From positions 1,054,001-1,118,000 of the forward strand of contig CM070506.1 of assembly GCA_036346375.1 (NCBI GenBank): a DNA stretch of 64,000 nucleotides, given 5' to 3'. This stretch comes from Guadua angustifolia (taxonomy: Eukaryota > Streptophyta > Magnoliopsida > Poales > Poaceae). Under the pieces are notes generated by a model, which saw only the letters and a program-made list of their open reading frames with translations, was not told where the DNA came from and searched no databases. Shown here in pieces: positions 11,335-21,208 of this stretch (position 1 is its first letter; each line of letters opens with the position of its first letter). The translations under genes and the position numbers were made by a program.

Positions 11335-14280
11335 ATGGCGTCTCCTCAATTCTCGGCACTGAAGGGATCTGATGACTCGTCCAACGTAGAAAGAAACAAG
11401 CGCAGTGCAAGAGGGCTTAATGAAAGGCCTCAAAGCCGATACACCATCACGGCGGTTGATCCGTATGATGGGGCCCCTACTGTGCCTCCAAAGGCTGCGG
11501 TAACTTTCCAGACCATATGCGGGATTGTTGGGCGTGAACGAGTCCCCATCACCTATCCATCATGGAAGACGCTGACAGATGAGAAGCGCAATAACCTGGT
11601 GACAGAAATATTCGTGTCATTCGAGCTTCCATAAGACGCCATGCCTGCACTGTGACGGTACACGTTGCTAGTGGCGGGAAAGGTGTGGAAGAACTTCAAA
11701 AGCGTCCTCGTTGCTAATTACGTCAATAAGGAAATGACTCTGTTCCAGAAGTACATGTTCATCTCTGAAGACATTTGGGGACAATTTGTTGAGTTCAAAA
11801 CGACGGAAGAGTTCATACTTCAAAGCGCGGTACACAAGACCATCTAGTCAAAAAACACACACCCACATAGTTTCGGCTCAACTGAGTATGCGGGTAAGAT
11901 GGCGTAATGGACGAGGGAGGACGACGAGGCAGTCCAGAAGGAGGTCGCTCCGCCATTTTCCTCGATCGTGGACCCGCGTGCCCGAAAATAGGTAAGAGCG
12001 CGGTCACGTCACACTTCTTTGGGCGGTGTGTCCTTCTCAAACCCCGCTGATGAGGAGTGTCCCAACGCCTAATATCGTTGAGCACGAAATCTTCCCAGGG
12101 CTCTTTTACTTTGAACAGAGAGAAAGACATACTTTCCATGTCCTTGGGAAACAAGGAGCACCTAGGTCGCACCAGAGGCCTAGGTGTTTTCGTTCCCTAG
12201 AAATTCGGATTCCCACAGGACTTGGCCATGTACCGGAGTAGAAAGAGAAGTAAAGCCGAGCGTGAGAAATAGATAGTAGCTCTCATTTAGGAAAGGGATG
12301 AGAAAAGGCTTAGAGCACAGTTCGATAATCAGCTACGAAGCCTCGAGGAAAGGCTGGAGCAAAGGGTGGCTGAGGAGAGATAGGCATGGAACGTGCTAGC
12401 CCAAGAAGCACATGCGCAGTTCAGCCCAACCAACTGTCGGAGCAGCTACACGTCCGCCCTTGAGACGGATATGGATGAAGCCAAATTTCCTCCTAATGAC
12501 ACCATGGTAACATGTCAGCAATGCTCCTTACCTACACTTTTAATGTTGGACGTGTTAGCTAATTACTTATGTACTCTTATGTAGGTGCCCATGCCTTGCA
12601 ATCTGCAAGTGAGGCTTGCCAACGGCTCTGTTCCCCTGTAGGCTGCTTGGGGACAAGCGTATGCATCCGGTGTAGGGGTAATCGTGCACAGTCATACTGT
12701 AGAGTCAGACTACGCGAAGGTCCATGTCGATGGTGTACATGAAATTTTTAAGGCCGTCACGCTGGAAATCCCCCCAAACGACGAGATCGTCACACTAGGG
12801 GATGCCATCGGCACATTCATCCAGTGGCCCAAGAAGGACATCTCCTTCAACGCCCACCCAAGAGCACTGAAGCTACAAGCAGTCCAAGAGGCACCACATG
12901 ATGCGCCAGAGCTACCAGCACTATCGGAGCCATGCTATGCACTGAAGGAGCCCACCAAATCAGTTATCGTGTCTGGTCATGCGCAGACCGTTACTACAGT
13001 GGCCCACTCGTCTCCTGTGAAGATGAAGTTTGGTAGAAGGGGACACGGAGACAAGGGCAAATCGAAATTGACCATATCAGCCGACGACTTTCTGTGTGCC
13101 CCATTGGTGCGACAATTCAACCTGGGGCAACTGTTCATACCGGATGAGCGTAAGAAGACGCTTTCAATAGCCTGCATTAGATTGCAAGACTGGTACATGC
13201 AACAAGCCGGGGGCACAACGGAGAACGAGTATCTCGGTAAGCTTGAAGGAGGGGTATTTCTTACACCGGTTTTTAGATGGCGTCTTCGTGGTCAACTTCA
13301 CCGACTTGTTCGATTTGTACAACCCCAGAGCGCTCGATGCCTCACTCATAAGATGTTGGACAATGTAAGTGTGTGTAATCACCATCTACATTTCTGACGC
13401 ACGCTAAATGTCATATATATATCATCCTTGATTTGTATATGTAGATATATGATCTTGGAAGCAGCAGCATGGGAACAACTGGTGGGTTTCGCCGACCCAC
13501 AAATGGTGTCCGAGCAAACCATGGATGAAAATAAAGAGGTCGTCTATGAGTACATGGAAAAAGTACTGCTGACTCATTCGAACAAAAAATCATACTTTTA
13601 CCCTACAAGCCGGGGTAAGTACTTCGTCTAGATGCTATACTCGTTGATTTCTACTATATATCATAACTCGAAGTTAGGTTCAGTGACAATGACGACATAC
13701 CTGTGTAGGTATCACTTGGTTCTACTCGTAATTATACCGAGACAGAACTGAGTAATTTACCTTGATTCTAAAAAGGGCAGCACCCACGATTTGAAGCCTA
13801 TCAGAGATTTTCTCAACACGTCGTTCGGTGTCTACAAATTGAGGGGAGAGCCACACAAGAAGGGCCCAACCACTCTAATGCATACTTTTAAGTTTCCGGT
13901 ATCCGATAGTATACGCAATAATCCTTCACACTCTATAATAATACATTCGAAACTAATTAACCTATTATGTTTTGGCAGTGCCACCAGCAGCCAAAGGGTA
14001 CTGACCTATGTGGATTCTATGTTTGCCACAACATGGCACTCCTCATTGGTTCCCAGCAGACTAATGTCATACAGGTCTGTCAATCTTGCAACAATTATCT
14101 CTACTTATTAATTTATATATACGCGACACTTTACTCTTCTCATTGACAGGCTTGGCATGCACTAAATCTGTGTTGAAACAGGCTGACCTACTAACTATTC
14201 GAGGATAGCTCTGTGCCTTTTTGCTGTGTGAGGTCTTAAATCCAAAGGACAGATATTACTCAGGGTTCAACGAATCATGA
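11335..14280 (+). pseudogene. CACTA second gene: TNP1/Transposase_24-like with Ulp1-like peptidase domain, disrupted
   Basis: The ATG at 11335 starts MASPQFSALKG. The N-terminal block is VGRERVPITYPSWKTL, matching the R-ERVPIT--W--- block of CACTA-3a. It is followed by WGQFVEFKTTEEF, and a coiled-coil segment (SLEERLEQRVAEER, near 12340-12380). The C-terminal part resembles Ulp1/C48 cysteine peptidases: HLVLLVIIP with the presumed catalytic His at 13713-13715 (Trp replaced by Leu), YLDS with Asp at 13764-13766, and QQPKGTDLCGFYV with Cys at 14009-14011. The end is LCAFLLCEVLNPKD and TGA at 14278. Stops (e.g. 11632; TGA between His and Asp blocks) and frameshifts break it; some gaps are introns. 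Ulp1-type enzymes cleave SUMO or ubiquitin-like proteins; whether the transposon protein did is unknown. Confidence 0.75.
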
Positions 14281-14612
14281 GTTGTGAATTTGTTAGTTAC
14301 CGACATTCAGATTAATTTGTGAACCTTATGCTATGAATTTGTTATTTCTACTTTTAAATCCAATTGGTTAGTACATATGTGAGTTGATTTCTAACATGGA
14401 TGAGCTATACATATGTTGTAATGTGCGATCTGAGTTGATTTATGAAATGGATGTGTTGTATGTTATGTAATATGTGATTGGAGTACATTTTTTAAATTCA
14501 TGTCATAATAATATGCTGGTCATTCTGTGTACTGTTTTTTATTTCAGAGGGCATGGTTAGCAATTTCTGAGACTAGCCATTATATTAAAATTTAGTATAA
14601 AATAAAAAATTA
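14281..14612 (+). other. 3' region of CACTA-1 second gene
   Basis: This is an AT-rich 3'UTR-like stretch. It contains GAGGGCATGGTTAGC, which recurs after the same gene in CACTA-2a (18842). No coding sequence is seen. Confidence 0.4.
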
Positions 14613-15120
14613 ACATCACAGACGGTTCTAACGAAGAACCATCTGTGAATAGGCACAAATCACAAATAGTTCCATTGCAGCATCGTTTGTGATGAGGGCA
14701 TCATCACAGACAGTTTCAAATTAGAACCGTCTGTGATATATTGCACTTTATAGACGGTTCTAACGAAGAACTATCTGTAAATAGGCATAAATCACAGACG
14801 GTTCCATTGCAGCACCGTCTGTGATGGGGGCATCATCAGAGACGGTTTCAAATTGGAACCGTCTGTGATATATTCCACTTCATAGAAGGTTCTTCCTTAA
14901 AACCATATGGGATAAACCCATCATCACAGACGGTTCGTAAGTAGAACCGTCTGAGATGATACCACATCACAGACAGTTCGTAAGTGGAACCGTCTGAGAT
15001 GAGTTTTTTCACGGACGGCTGGAAAACCGTCTACAATGACTCTTTGTCATCACTGACATTTGCTTATAGACGGCTCACAAAACTGTCTGTGATGAGATTT
15101 TCGAACCGTCTGTGATGAGT
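14613..15120. repeat. CACTA-1 right subterminal repeats
   Basis: Around fifteen units of CATCACAGACGGTTC / GAACCGTCTGTGATG alternate in orientation up to the right terminus. They are slightly different in consensus (GGTTC) from the left block (GGTTTT). Two longer ~120 bp units near 14613-14740 and 14745-14870 are themselves tandem copies. Confidence 0.85.
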
Positions 15121-15135
15121 TTTTGTGTAGTAGTA

Positions 15136-15253
15136 ACCTATCTAATACTCTTAATGTACCCATATTTTCGGCTCCATAAATTTCTGGAACTCAGAATATT
15201 CTACTCCACCAACTCTACAGATTTTAATAGAGTTAGAGCTGTACCAAACACCC
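15136..15253. mobile_element. MITE, right half
   Basis: This is the continuation of the element begun at 1402. It ends GAGCTGTACCAAACACCC, the inverted counterpart of GGTGTTTGG..AGCTC. The first three bases are the second copy of the ACC duplication made by CACTA-1 insertion. Confidence 0.6.
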
Positions 15254-15576
15254 ACTAAATTGCATGGGAATTCACTGAGAGATACATTAGACAAGTACTA
15301 CTATATATCTCTGTGCGGCTGCGTACAACTTTATTACGAGCATACAAACGATGAGATGGGTACACACATACACCTTTTATTTTTCAGCTATATATATATA
15401 TATATATCAGGCAGCGCTCCCGATAATACACGTACGCATGCATCGGGACATGCGTGTATGCAAGGGGGGTTTATTAAACAAGCGACAATGCATTATTACT
15501 GAGCACGTACGTGTGTACGCAGGCAGACGCACGATGACATGCAGTACGGTGGACTGGAGACTAGCTTCCATCACCC

Positions 15577-15822
15577 TTAGTCTTGGCAGCGGCAGTCGTT
15601 GCTTAGCACGCAATCGACGAAGCACTTCCTAACATCACCGGCATCAAGGATGCATTTCCCGGCACAAGCGCAGTTCTTGGAGCATGCGCAGGCATCGGGA
15701 TTAGGATCATCGCATTTCTTTGCAGTCTCTTGGGGAGTCGTCTCTTGGGGAGTGACATTGGCGAACAGGATGGCCAGCGTCGCGCAAATGGCAACTATCT
15801 TCGTCTGAGCAGCCGAAGCCAT
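15577..15822 (-). CDS. Small secreted cysteine-rich peptide (81 aa), putative host gene
   Basis: The start was taken as MASAAQTK at 15822. An upstream in-frame ATG at 15885 would put a basic stretch before the signal peptide. Residues 1 to ~22 form a typical secretory signal peptide (hydrophobic IVAICATLAILFA). A short acidic linker with a duplicated PQETTPQET motif follows, then a mature part of ~45 residues with ten cysteines: spacing begins CDDPNPDACACSKNC and ends CVLSNDCRCQD. The frame is intact, uninterrupted, and more GC-rich than its surroundings. A TATA box lies ~95 bp upstream. I do not recognise the family. Ten-cysteine secreted peptides include defensin-, thionin- and endosperm/pollen-type CRPs, so a defence or signalling role is possible but not shown. 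It is the only intact-looking non-transposon gene in the window. Confidence 0.72.
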   Translation of the reverse strand: MASAAQTKIVAICATLAILFANVTPQETTPQETAKKCDDPNPDACACSKNCACAGKCILDAGDVRKCFVDCVLSNDCRCQD

Positions 15823-15914
15823 ATATGCTGTGCTATCGCGCGCGCGCGTGTATGCTAAGCTTAGCTTGTCGATCCGTCGTTGCATGTGCTGCCCCTAAGA
15901 GGCAGGCTGCATGG

Positions 15915-15924
15915 TATTTATAAA
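15915..15924 (-). promoter_or_regulatory. TATA box of the cysteine-rich peptide gene
   Basis: On the minus strand this reads TTTATAAATA, about 95 bp upstream of the chosen start codon. A GC-rich leader with GCGCGCGCG follows it. The spacing suits a plant core promoter with transcription starting near 15885-15890. Confidence 0.65.
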
Positions 15925-16255
15925 GCGCCAAAGCTAGCCCGGCGTTTCTCATTTCTCTCTTCTCCAAAAGGGCAAAGCCAAAAAATAAAATAAAGGATTT
16001 TGATGAATTTTTTTAACCATGTTATTAAGGTCCATTTTTTATAGCATAATTTATTTATATACTCTTTTTATATATAGAGAAGGGTATAGCCAAAAAAAAA
16101 AAAGAGCTCTGATGATTTTTTTAAACATATCACATTGTAGTATCGTAGAATTATTATTCGAGTGTACCGAAAGTGATAACAGAGTATAACACGTTCATTT
16201 AAGTGGTATACTAGAGGTAGGAGTATGTACTCCTAGGAATACAGGAAAAGCTTCA
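15925..16255. other. Promoter-side and intergenic sequence of the peptide gene
   Basis: No gene is seen. The sequence is AT-rich with two copies of a GGGTA/CAAAGCCAAAAAA.AAA..GATTTTGATGA-like stretch (15970-16010 and 16085-16120), a weak local duplication. Confidence 0.4.
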
Positions 16256-16545
16256 CACAATATACACATACATACATACATACATACATACATATTAGCA
16301 CTGAAATCAAAGGTCCAGATTAGATTTTAGCATATTAGCACTGAAATCACCTTTAGCACTCACATATATATATGTATATGTATATATATGTATGTATATA
16401 TATATACACATATATATACACATATATATATGTATATGTATATATATATATGTATATATATAGATATATATGTATGTATATGTATATATATGTGTGTGTA
16501 TATATATGTATATATGTGTGTGTGCGTGTGTATATATATATATCA
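16256..16545. repeat. Microsatellites: (CATA)n and long (TA/TGTA)n
   Basis: A (CATA)n tract lies at about 16265-16292. A 170 bp mixture of TATA, TGTA and CATA units runs from about 16364 to 16542. Open frames on both strands of this tract (Tyr/Ile repeats) are artefacts. A ~25 bp segment (TTAGCACTGAAATCA) is also duplicated at 16296 and 16334. Confidence 0.9.
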
Positions 16546-16639
16546 CTTTCTAACTATTGTTGGAAATTTACGTCAATTTCATGTATATAGCCACATTATT
16601 TATGTCTAGTGATGCCACTACCATAAAACAGCACATAGG

Positions 16640-16930
16640 TGACACTTTATTTGTGGCGGTTCTTTTAGAACTGTCACAAATGCACTTATCAGTGGCGGTT
16701 TTAAAGTTCAAAATTACGGAAAGACTATTTGTGGCGGTTTTTGTTTGGAACCGTCACAAATAAATGATTATTTGTGGCAGGTTTTGGTTGGAACCGCCAC
16801 AGATAATCTATTATCTGTCGCAGTTTTCCTTTGAAACCACCACTGATAATTTGTGGCAGTTTTAGAGAAAAATTGCCACTGATAATATTAGTATTTGTGG
16901 CAATTTTTTGTTAAAAACCGCCACTAATAT
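16640..16930. repeat. CACTA-2a left subterminal repeats
   Basis: Units of TTTGTGGCGGTTTT and AACCGCCACTAAT type alternate in orientation. They differ clearly from the CACTA-1 and CACTA-3 repeat families. Confidence 0.85.
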
Positions 16931-17040
16931 TATTATCTATGGGTAGCTTCGTCATGGTCATCTTCCTCCCGAGAACATAACCTTACTAGCTGATTTCAGA
17001 TTTGGTCTAGCAAAGATTTTTGTGCTTCTACTTCTTGTAA

Positions 17041-17640
17041 TTGTTCCAAGGTATGTGATTTGTTCTCCTCTCTTCATCTGTAGTGATGTAGTTGCAATTT
17101 CATGCTTAGACCTACTTTAATTATGGTTTAGATTTAGTTTTTTTATTTACCTAGCATTTTGTAGACGATGAATTTTTTACCTTGCTCAATTAGATTAAGT
17201 TGTCTACCTTTTGTAGATGATAAATTTATTACCTTGCTCAATTAGATTGTTCCAAGGTATGTGATTCGTTCTCCTCTCTTTATTTCCAGTGATGTAGTTG
17301 CAATTTAATGTTTAGACATAGTTTAATTAAGGTTTAGATTTAGTTTGTTTTTATTTACCTAACATTTTGTAGATGATGAATTTATTAGCTTACTCAATTA
17401 GATTAAGTTGTCTACCTTTTGTAGATGATGAATTTATTACCTTGCTCAATTAGATTGTTCCAAGGTATGTGATTCGTTCTCTTCTCTTCATTTGTAGTGA
17501 TGTAGTTGCAATTTAATGCTTAGACCTAGTTTAATTAAGGTTTAGATGCAAGGTTTAGATTTAGTTTATTTTTATTTACCTAACATTTTGTAGATGATGA
17601 ATTTATTACCTTGCTCAATTAGATTATGTTGTTTACCTTT
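17041..17640. repeat. Tandem repeat, ~206 bp unit, about three copies
   Basis: Copies begin TTCCAAGGTATGTGATT at 17044, 17250 and 17458. Each contains GTGATGTAGTTGCAATTT and TTTTGTAGATGATGAATTT. The third copy has an extra GCAAGGTTTAGAT. It lies in the leader/intron of the CACTA-2a gene, and the matching region is not present in the alignable part of CACTA-2b. Confidence 0.85.
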
Positions 17641-17747
17641 TTTATATTACTATCACCACGCTGTCGACATATCTTTTTTGAGATGCTGTTCACTGTAAGT
17701 GTCTAATATATAAATCATGGTATACATTCATGTAATACCGATAAATG

Positions 17748-18682
17748 TCATGTCTAACTTTTTCATTATCTAGATACGAGATGATCGAACTAAGAAGAAC
17801 CAAGGGGCCAGTGGGATTCCTCGACCTGGGAACAGTCTACCAGGCCAAAATCAAAAGAGTACCAAACGAGGTCGAGGAATACGTATATAACACTTTAATC
17901 GAGCTACAAGGCAAAGAGTTTATACTTTTACCATACAATTTTAAGTAAGTTTCTTACTAGCTAGTTAAATTACTCGTTGATTTTGTTCTTTACTTTGATC
18001 TTAGGACTAATGAGTATGGCAACATACATATGTATGTAGATTCCAATGGATTCTCGTAGTAATTACTCCAGAAAAGAGCAAGATGCTGATCATGGACCCG
18101 CTAGATAAAGATAAAAAGGACTACGAAGAGCTGATAATTCTAATGAACGAGGCGTTCAAAAGATATTGTAAAAAGAGCTCGAGATATCGCCCATACCAAA
18201 TATCCCTTTCAATTCGTACTAAATTTTCAGTACGTACGCAAGTAATATTCTTATATCGCATTTCATAGTAAATAACTCCTTTCATGACATTTTAGTTTAT
18301 TCAATTTTTACAGTGTCACAAACAGCCGCGAGGGACAAATTTGTATGGATACTTCGTGTGCTAATACATGCGCAAAATCATAGGTTCTACAATAATAGAT
18401 AATGACGTAGAGATTTTTCATGCTTACATCACACATTGATTCGCACCACTCAATTTCTATATACTCTCTGAGATTTATTTTTTCTATTTATAGCACCTCA
18501 AGTTGCCTATGGGAGGACTGCTTCCTATTGAAATCCAAGCTATTTAGGGACAGTTCGCCTACTTCATCGTGGAGGAAGTCATCAACAAAAAAAGCAAGTT
18601 TTATAACAAAGATAAGAACGATCCAGTCATCCATACTTATGTTACACATCATGTGTCTCCAACCAATACCGAAGGCTCTTAG
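17748..18682 (+). pseudogene. Ulp1-like peptidase domain of CACTA-2a, catalytic residues lost
   Basis: Exon pieces encode YEMIELRRTKGP, then KEFILLPYNF, QWILVVITPEKSKM, NKQPRG..-type sequence and TNLYGYFVC, and finish INKKSKFYNKDK with a stop at 18680-18682. Comparison with C48/Ulp1 peptidases shows the catalytic His replaced by Gln (18044-18046) and the catalytic Cys replaced by Tyr (18344-18346). In-frame stops are also present (~18353 and ~18550). Introns with GT..AG borders separate the pieces (e.g. after 17946). This is a dead remnant of the second CACTA gene. Confidence 0.75.
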
Positions 18683-18899
18683 GCTTGTAGTTTAGAAAAC
18701 TAGTTTAGTCTTTTATTATTTAAATTTTGTCTCATTACATAGTGTAAATTGATGTTTCAATCTGGCTAATCTTATGCTACTTTGTGTATACATCTGTTAC
18801 AATGTGTATGATATATCTGTTCTATGTGTATGCTGTTTTAGAGGGCATGGCTAGTCCTGCCTGAGGCTAGCCCGAATTGCCGATTTTTTATTGTATTGT

Positions 18900-19205
18900 C
18901 TGGAGTTATCAGTGACGATTTTTGGCTAAAATCGCTACTAATACCAGGAGTATCTGTGGCGGTTCTATTGAAAAACCGCCACTGATACTAGGGTATCTGT
19001 GATGGTTTATGGATAGAACCACCACAAATAACCGTGTATCTCTAGTGGTTTGTGGCTAGAACCGCCACAGATAACCGTGTATCTGTGGCGGTTTGTGGCT
19101 AGAACCATCATAGATCACGGTTATTGGTGGCGGTTTTTGGCTGGAACTATCACAGATAATGTTATCTGTGGTGGTTCGAAAATCGCCTCTGATAATCGAT
19201 GGTAT
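18900..19205. repeat. CACTA-2a right subterminal repeats
   Basis: There are about eight alternating units of ATCTGTGGCGGTTT / AACCGCCACAGAT type. Confidence 0.85.
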
Positions 19206-19219
19206 TTTCTAAATATGTG

Positions 19220-19656
19220 ATCTTTGTGATGGTACCGAATAAAATAATTCTATAAAAAAATATAAGGGAGATAAATTATCAAGTAGCGCGGAAGCATTCC
19301 ATTTCTTTGACAATAGGATGTAATAATCCGTTGCATGCATGATGACATAAGTGGTGTGAGTCATACCATCTCTTGTTTTGTAAATTTGAGATTTTTTAAT
19401 TGGAATCCATCGTTTGGCATCAAAGGACAACAATGTTGTCACAGCATCTGTTGGATAAATTAATGCCCTAAATGTCCCGGTACATTGGTTGACCATAGAG
19501 AGAAAGCAACCAATTGGCTATTATGCTATAGCTAGGTGCCTAGGTGGCGAAATGGTGTGGCATCATCTACTGGTTTGCGACGAATATCCAATGTCCGATA
19601 AATTAATGCCCTAATTAAAAGCCCCAGTACAATGATTGACCATAGAGAGAAAGCAA
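19220..19656. other. Spacer between CACTA-2a and CACTA-3a with a ~57 bp direct repeat
   Basis: A 95-codon minus-strand open frame (19209-19496) matches nothing I recognise. A segment GATAAATTAATGCCCTAA...GACCATAGAGAGAAAGCAAC occurs at about 19453-19509 and again at 19597-19658. CACTA-3a is inserted directly at the end of the second copy. Confidence 0.5.
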
Positions 19657-19699
19657 CACTATTACAGTACAGTACATCTCTATCGTTTCATCTGAGTCG

Positions 19700-20120
19700 A
19701 TTCTTAAGTTTTTAGAAAAAATGATTGTGATAGATAGTTTAGGAGGGGTGTTAATAATAATCATTATCGGTTCCCAGATCAAAAGCGATTGTGATGTAGA
19801 AGTAGTCACATCACAATCAGTTCTTATGCGAGAAGCGATAGTAATATGCAGAATCATCACTATCGGTTTCCACATAAGAAGCAATAGTGATATCATCATA
19901 CACATCACAATCGGTTCTTATGGGATACCACTATCGATTCTTCCATAAGAACTGATTGTGATGTGCACGTGCACATCACTATCACTTCTTATGTAAAAAT
20001 TGATTGTGATGTGCACATGCTCATCACTATCGTTTCTTATTTGAGAACCGATTATGATGTGCACGTGCTTATCACTATTGCTTCTTATTTGAGAACCGAT
20101 TGTGATGTGCCTTACTAGGT
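19700..20120. repeat. CACTA-3a left subterminal repeats
   Basis: There are about fourteen units of CATCACTATCGGTTCTTAT / ATAAGAACCGATTGTGATG type, in alternating orientation, separated by GTGCACATGC-like spacers. Their cores match the right-end repeats of CACTA-3b at 55030-55490. Confidence 0.85.
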
Positions 20121-20583
20121 TATTTATACCATTCGGGCTGAACTTTTCTCTGTTGTTGTTCCATAGGAGATTTCTCTGCCGCCATCTGAAAAAACAACTC
20201 ATATTCTGAGGTTGGAAGCAATACTTGGGTGAGAAGAATTGAAATCCTTAAGAGTGGGTGTTAAGAGGGTAAATTTAAAACCCTAGCTTGAAGAAATTTT
20301 CCCTAATTTTGCAGAATTTGTGATTTTCATTAAAATATGAGTATTCCTTGAAACCCTTTAATCTTTTTTGCTCTATGCAATTTTGATATGTTACGAAGAA
20401 AGTTTATGTTCCACTAGTATTGTGTATATCCTATGAGATTTCACACCATTTATTTGAGAAGCACACATTTATTTAATTATCTTTGAAGTACCCTCGTGTT
20501 AATCTGAAATTATTGTTGCCGTCATATGATGAATGTTAGAGTTTAGGCTGTGGAACATACATCTCCCGTTTGAGGGTACATGT

Positions 20584-20872
20584 TTATAAATATGTCGATC
20601 GAAATGGCATATTAGTAAGCAAGCAGTCTCGAATTGTCCACATTTTTTGGATAGTTCGAGGATATGTGGTTTGGGCAAGTTGCTGAGCTGTTGTACAACT
20701 GCAGAGTAGATTTCAATATCATCTCCTTGTGGTGTTCTCTGGACACACAACCCTCTTGACCTGTTGTCGAGATGTGTATCTGGAGAACAGTAGGGAAATA
20801 CTTCCAAAATTTTCCCTAGAGTTATACAACAGCTTAGGAACTTGCCAGAACTACATATTCTAAAATAAGATT
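20584..20872 (+). promoter_or_regulatory. TATA-hairpin module in front of the CACTA-3a transposase gene
   Basis: A TATA-like box (TTATAAATA, 20584-20592) is followed by a small stem-loop (20629-20660, CTCGAATTGTCC..GGATAGTTCGAG). A long imperfect hairpin then runs from TTCGAGGATATGTGG (20655) to CTACATATTCTAA (~20872). Its apex is near 20760 (CTCTTGACCTGTTGTCGAG). Arms are about 105 nt and pair over most of their length. The same module occurs upstream of the second gene (29678-29960) and twice in CACTA-3b. It lies ~340 bp before the transposase ATG, so it would be in a 5' leader if the TATA box is used. Confidence 0.8.
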
Positions 20873-21208
20873 AGGATCTAACCTGTTTAGAGATTAGGAA
20901 TCATTATTGGTACCCTTGTTTAATTTGTTTCATTAAAGTCAAAAGATTTGCATGCAACTATACACTATATAATTAGGTTATTTGATACCATTTTTGATGT
21001 TTGAAACGTATGTCTGCTAACTAGGAGATTCGAAGCTCTCAACTAGGGAAGAAGCTAGGTATCAACCGGGAGTACATTTATATATCTTGGAACCCATCCT
21101 CTATTTTGCAAAGGTAATATTAATTGAAATGATGTCTCAATATTTGAAATTATATAGGTAGCTGTCATTCCAGTTATTCCTTAATTTATTGTACAAGTTT
21201 AATTATAG

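Larger units (their letters stand above)
1515..15135 (+). mobile_element. CACTA-1, large two-gene CACTA (En/Spm) transposon
   Basis: The left terminus is CACTACTACAAAA at 1515. The right terminus is TTTTTGTGTAGTAGTA ending at 15135. A 3 bp target-site duplication ACC lies at 1512-1514 and 15136-15138, as expected for CACTA elements. Subterminal repeats of the type CATCACAGACGGTT fill both ends. Inside are a tnp2-type transposase gene (3435-10161) and a second gene with a Ulp1-like domain (11335-14280), both on the plus strand. The last base of the 3' terminus is A where the inverted repeat predicts G. The element is dead: the transposase gene contains a nonsense codon, frameshifts and a 3.5 kb solo LTR. 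Confidence 0.9.
16616..19219 (+). mobile_element. CACTA-2a, short CACTA derivative carrying only the Ulp1-like gene end
   Basis: The left terminus CACTACCATAAAACAG is at 16616. The right terminus is degenerate (TTTTCTAAATATGTG ending near 19219) and was placed by comparison with CACTA-2b. Subterminal repeats with the core TTTGTGGCGGTT / AACCGCCACAAA occupy 16640-16930 and 18900-19205. There is no transposase gene. No matching 3 bp duplication could be confirmed, so the right end is uncertain. The coding part is about 90% similar to CACTA-2b on the other strand at 62035-63071. Confidence 0.7.

Noticed and set aside
15823..15885. Upstream ATG (15885) as the start of the cysteine-rich peptide
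   Set aside because: It would place a charged 21-residue extension before a typical signal peptide and lies at or next to the likely transcription start.
16307..16609. Open frames of 70-80 codons rich in Tyr/Ile on both strands
   Set aside because: They are translations of a TATA/TGTA microsatellite and have no gene-like composition.
19209..19496. 95-codon minus-strand frame as a gene
   Set aside because: No domain was recognised and its 3' end runs into the degenerate end of CACTA-2a.
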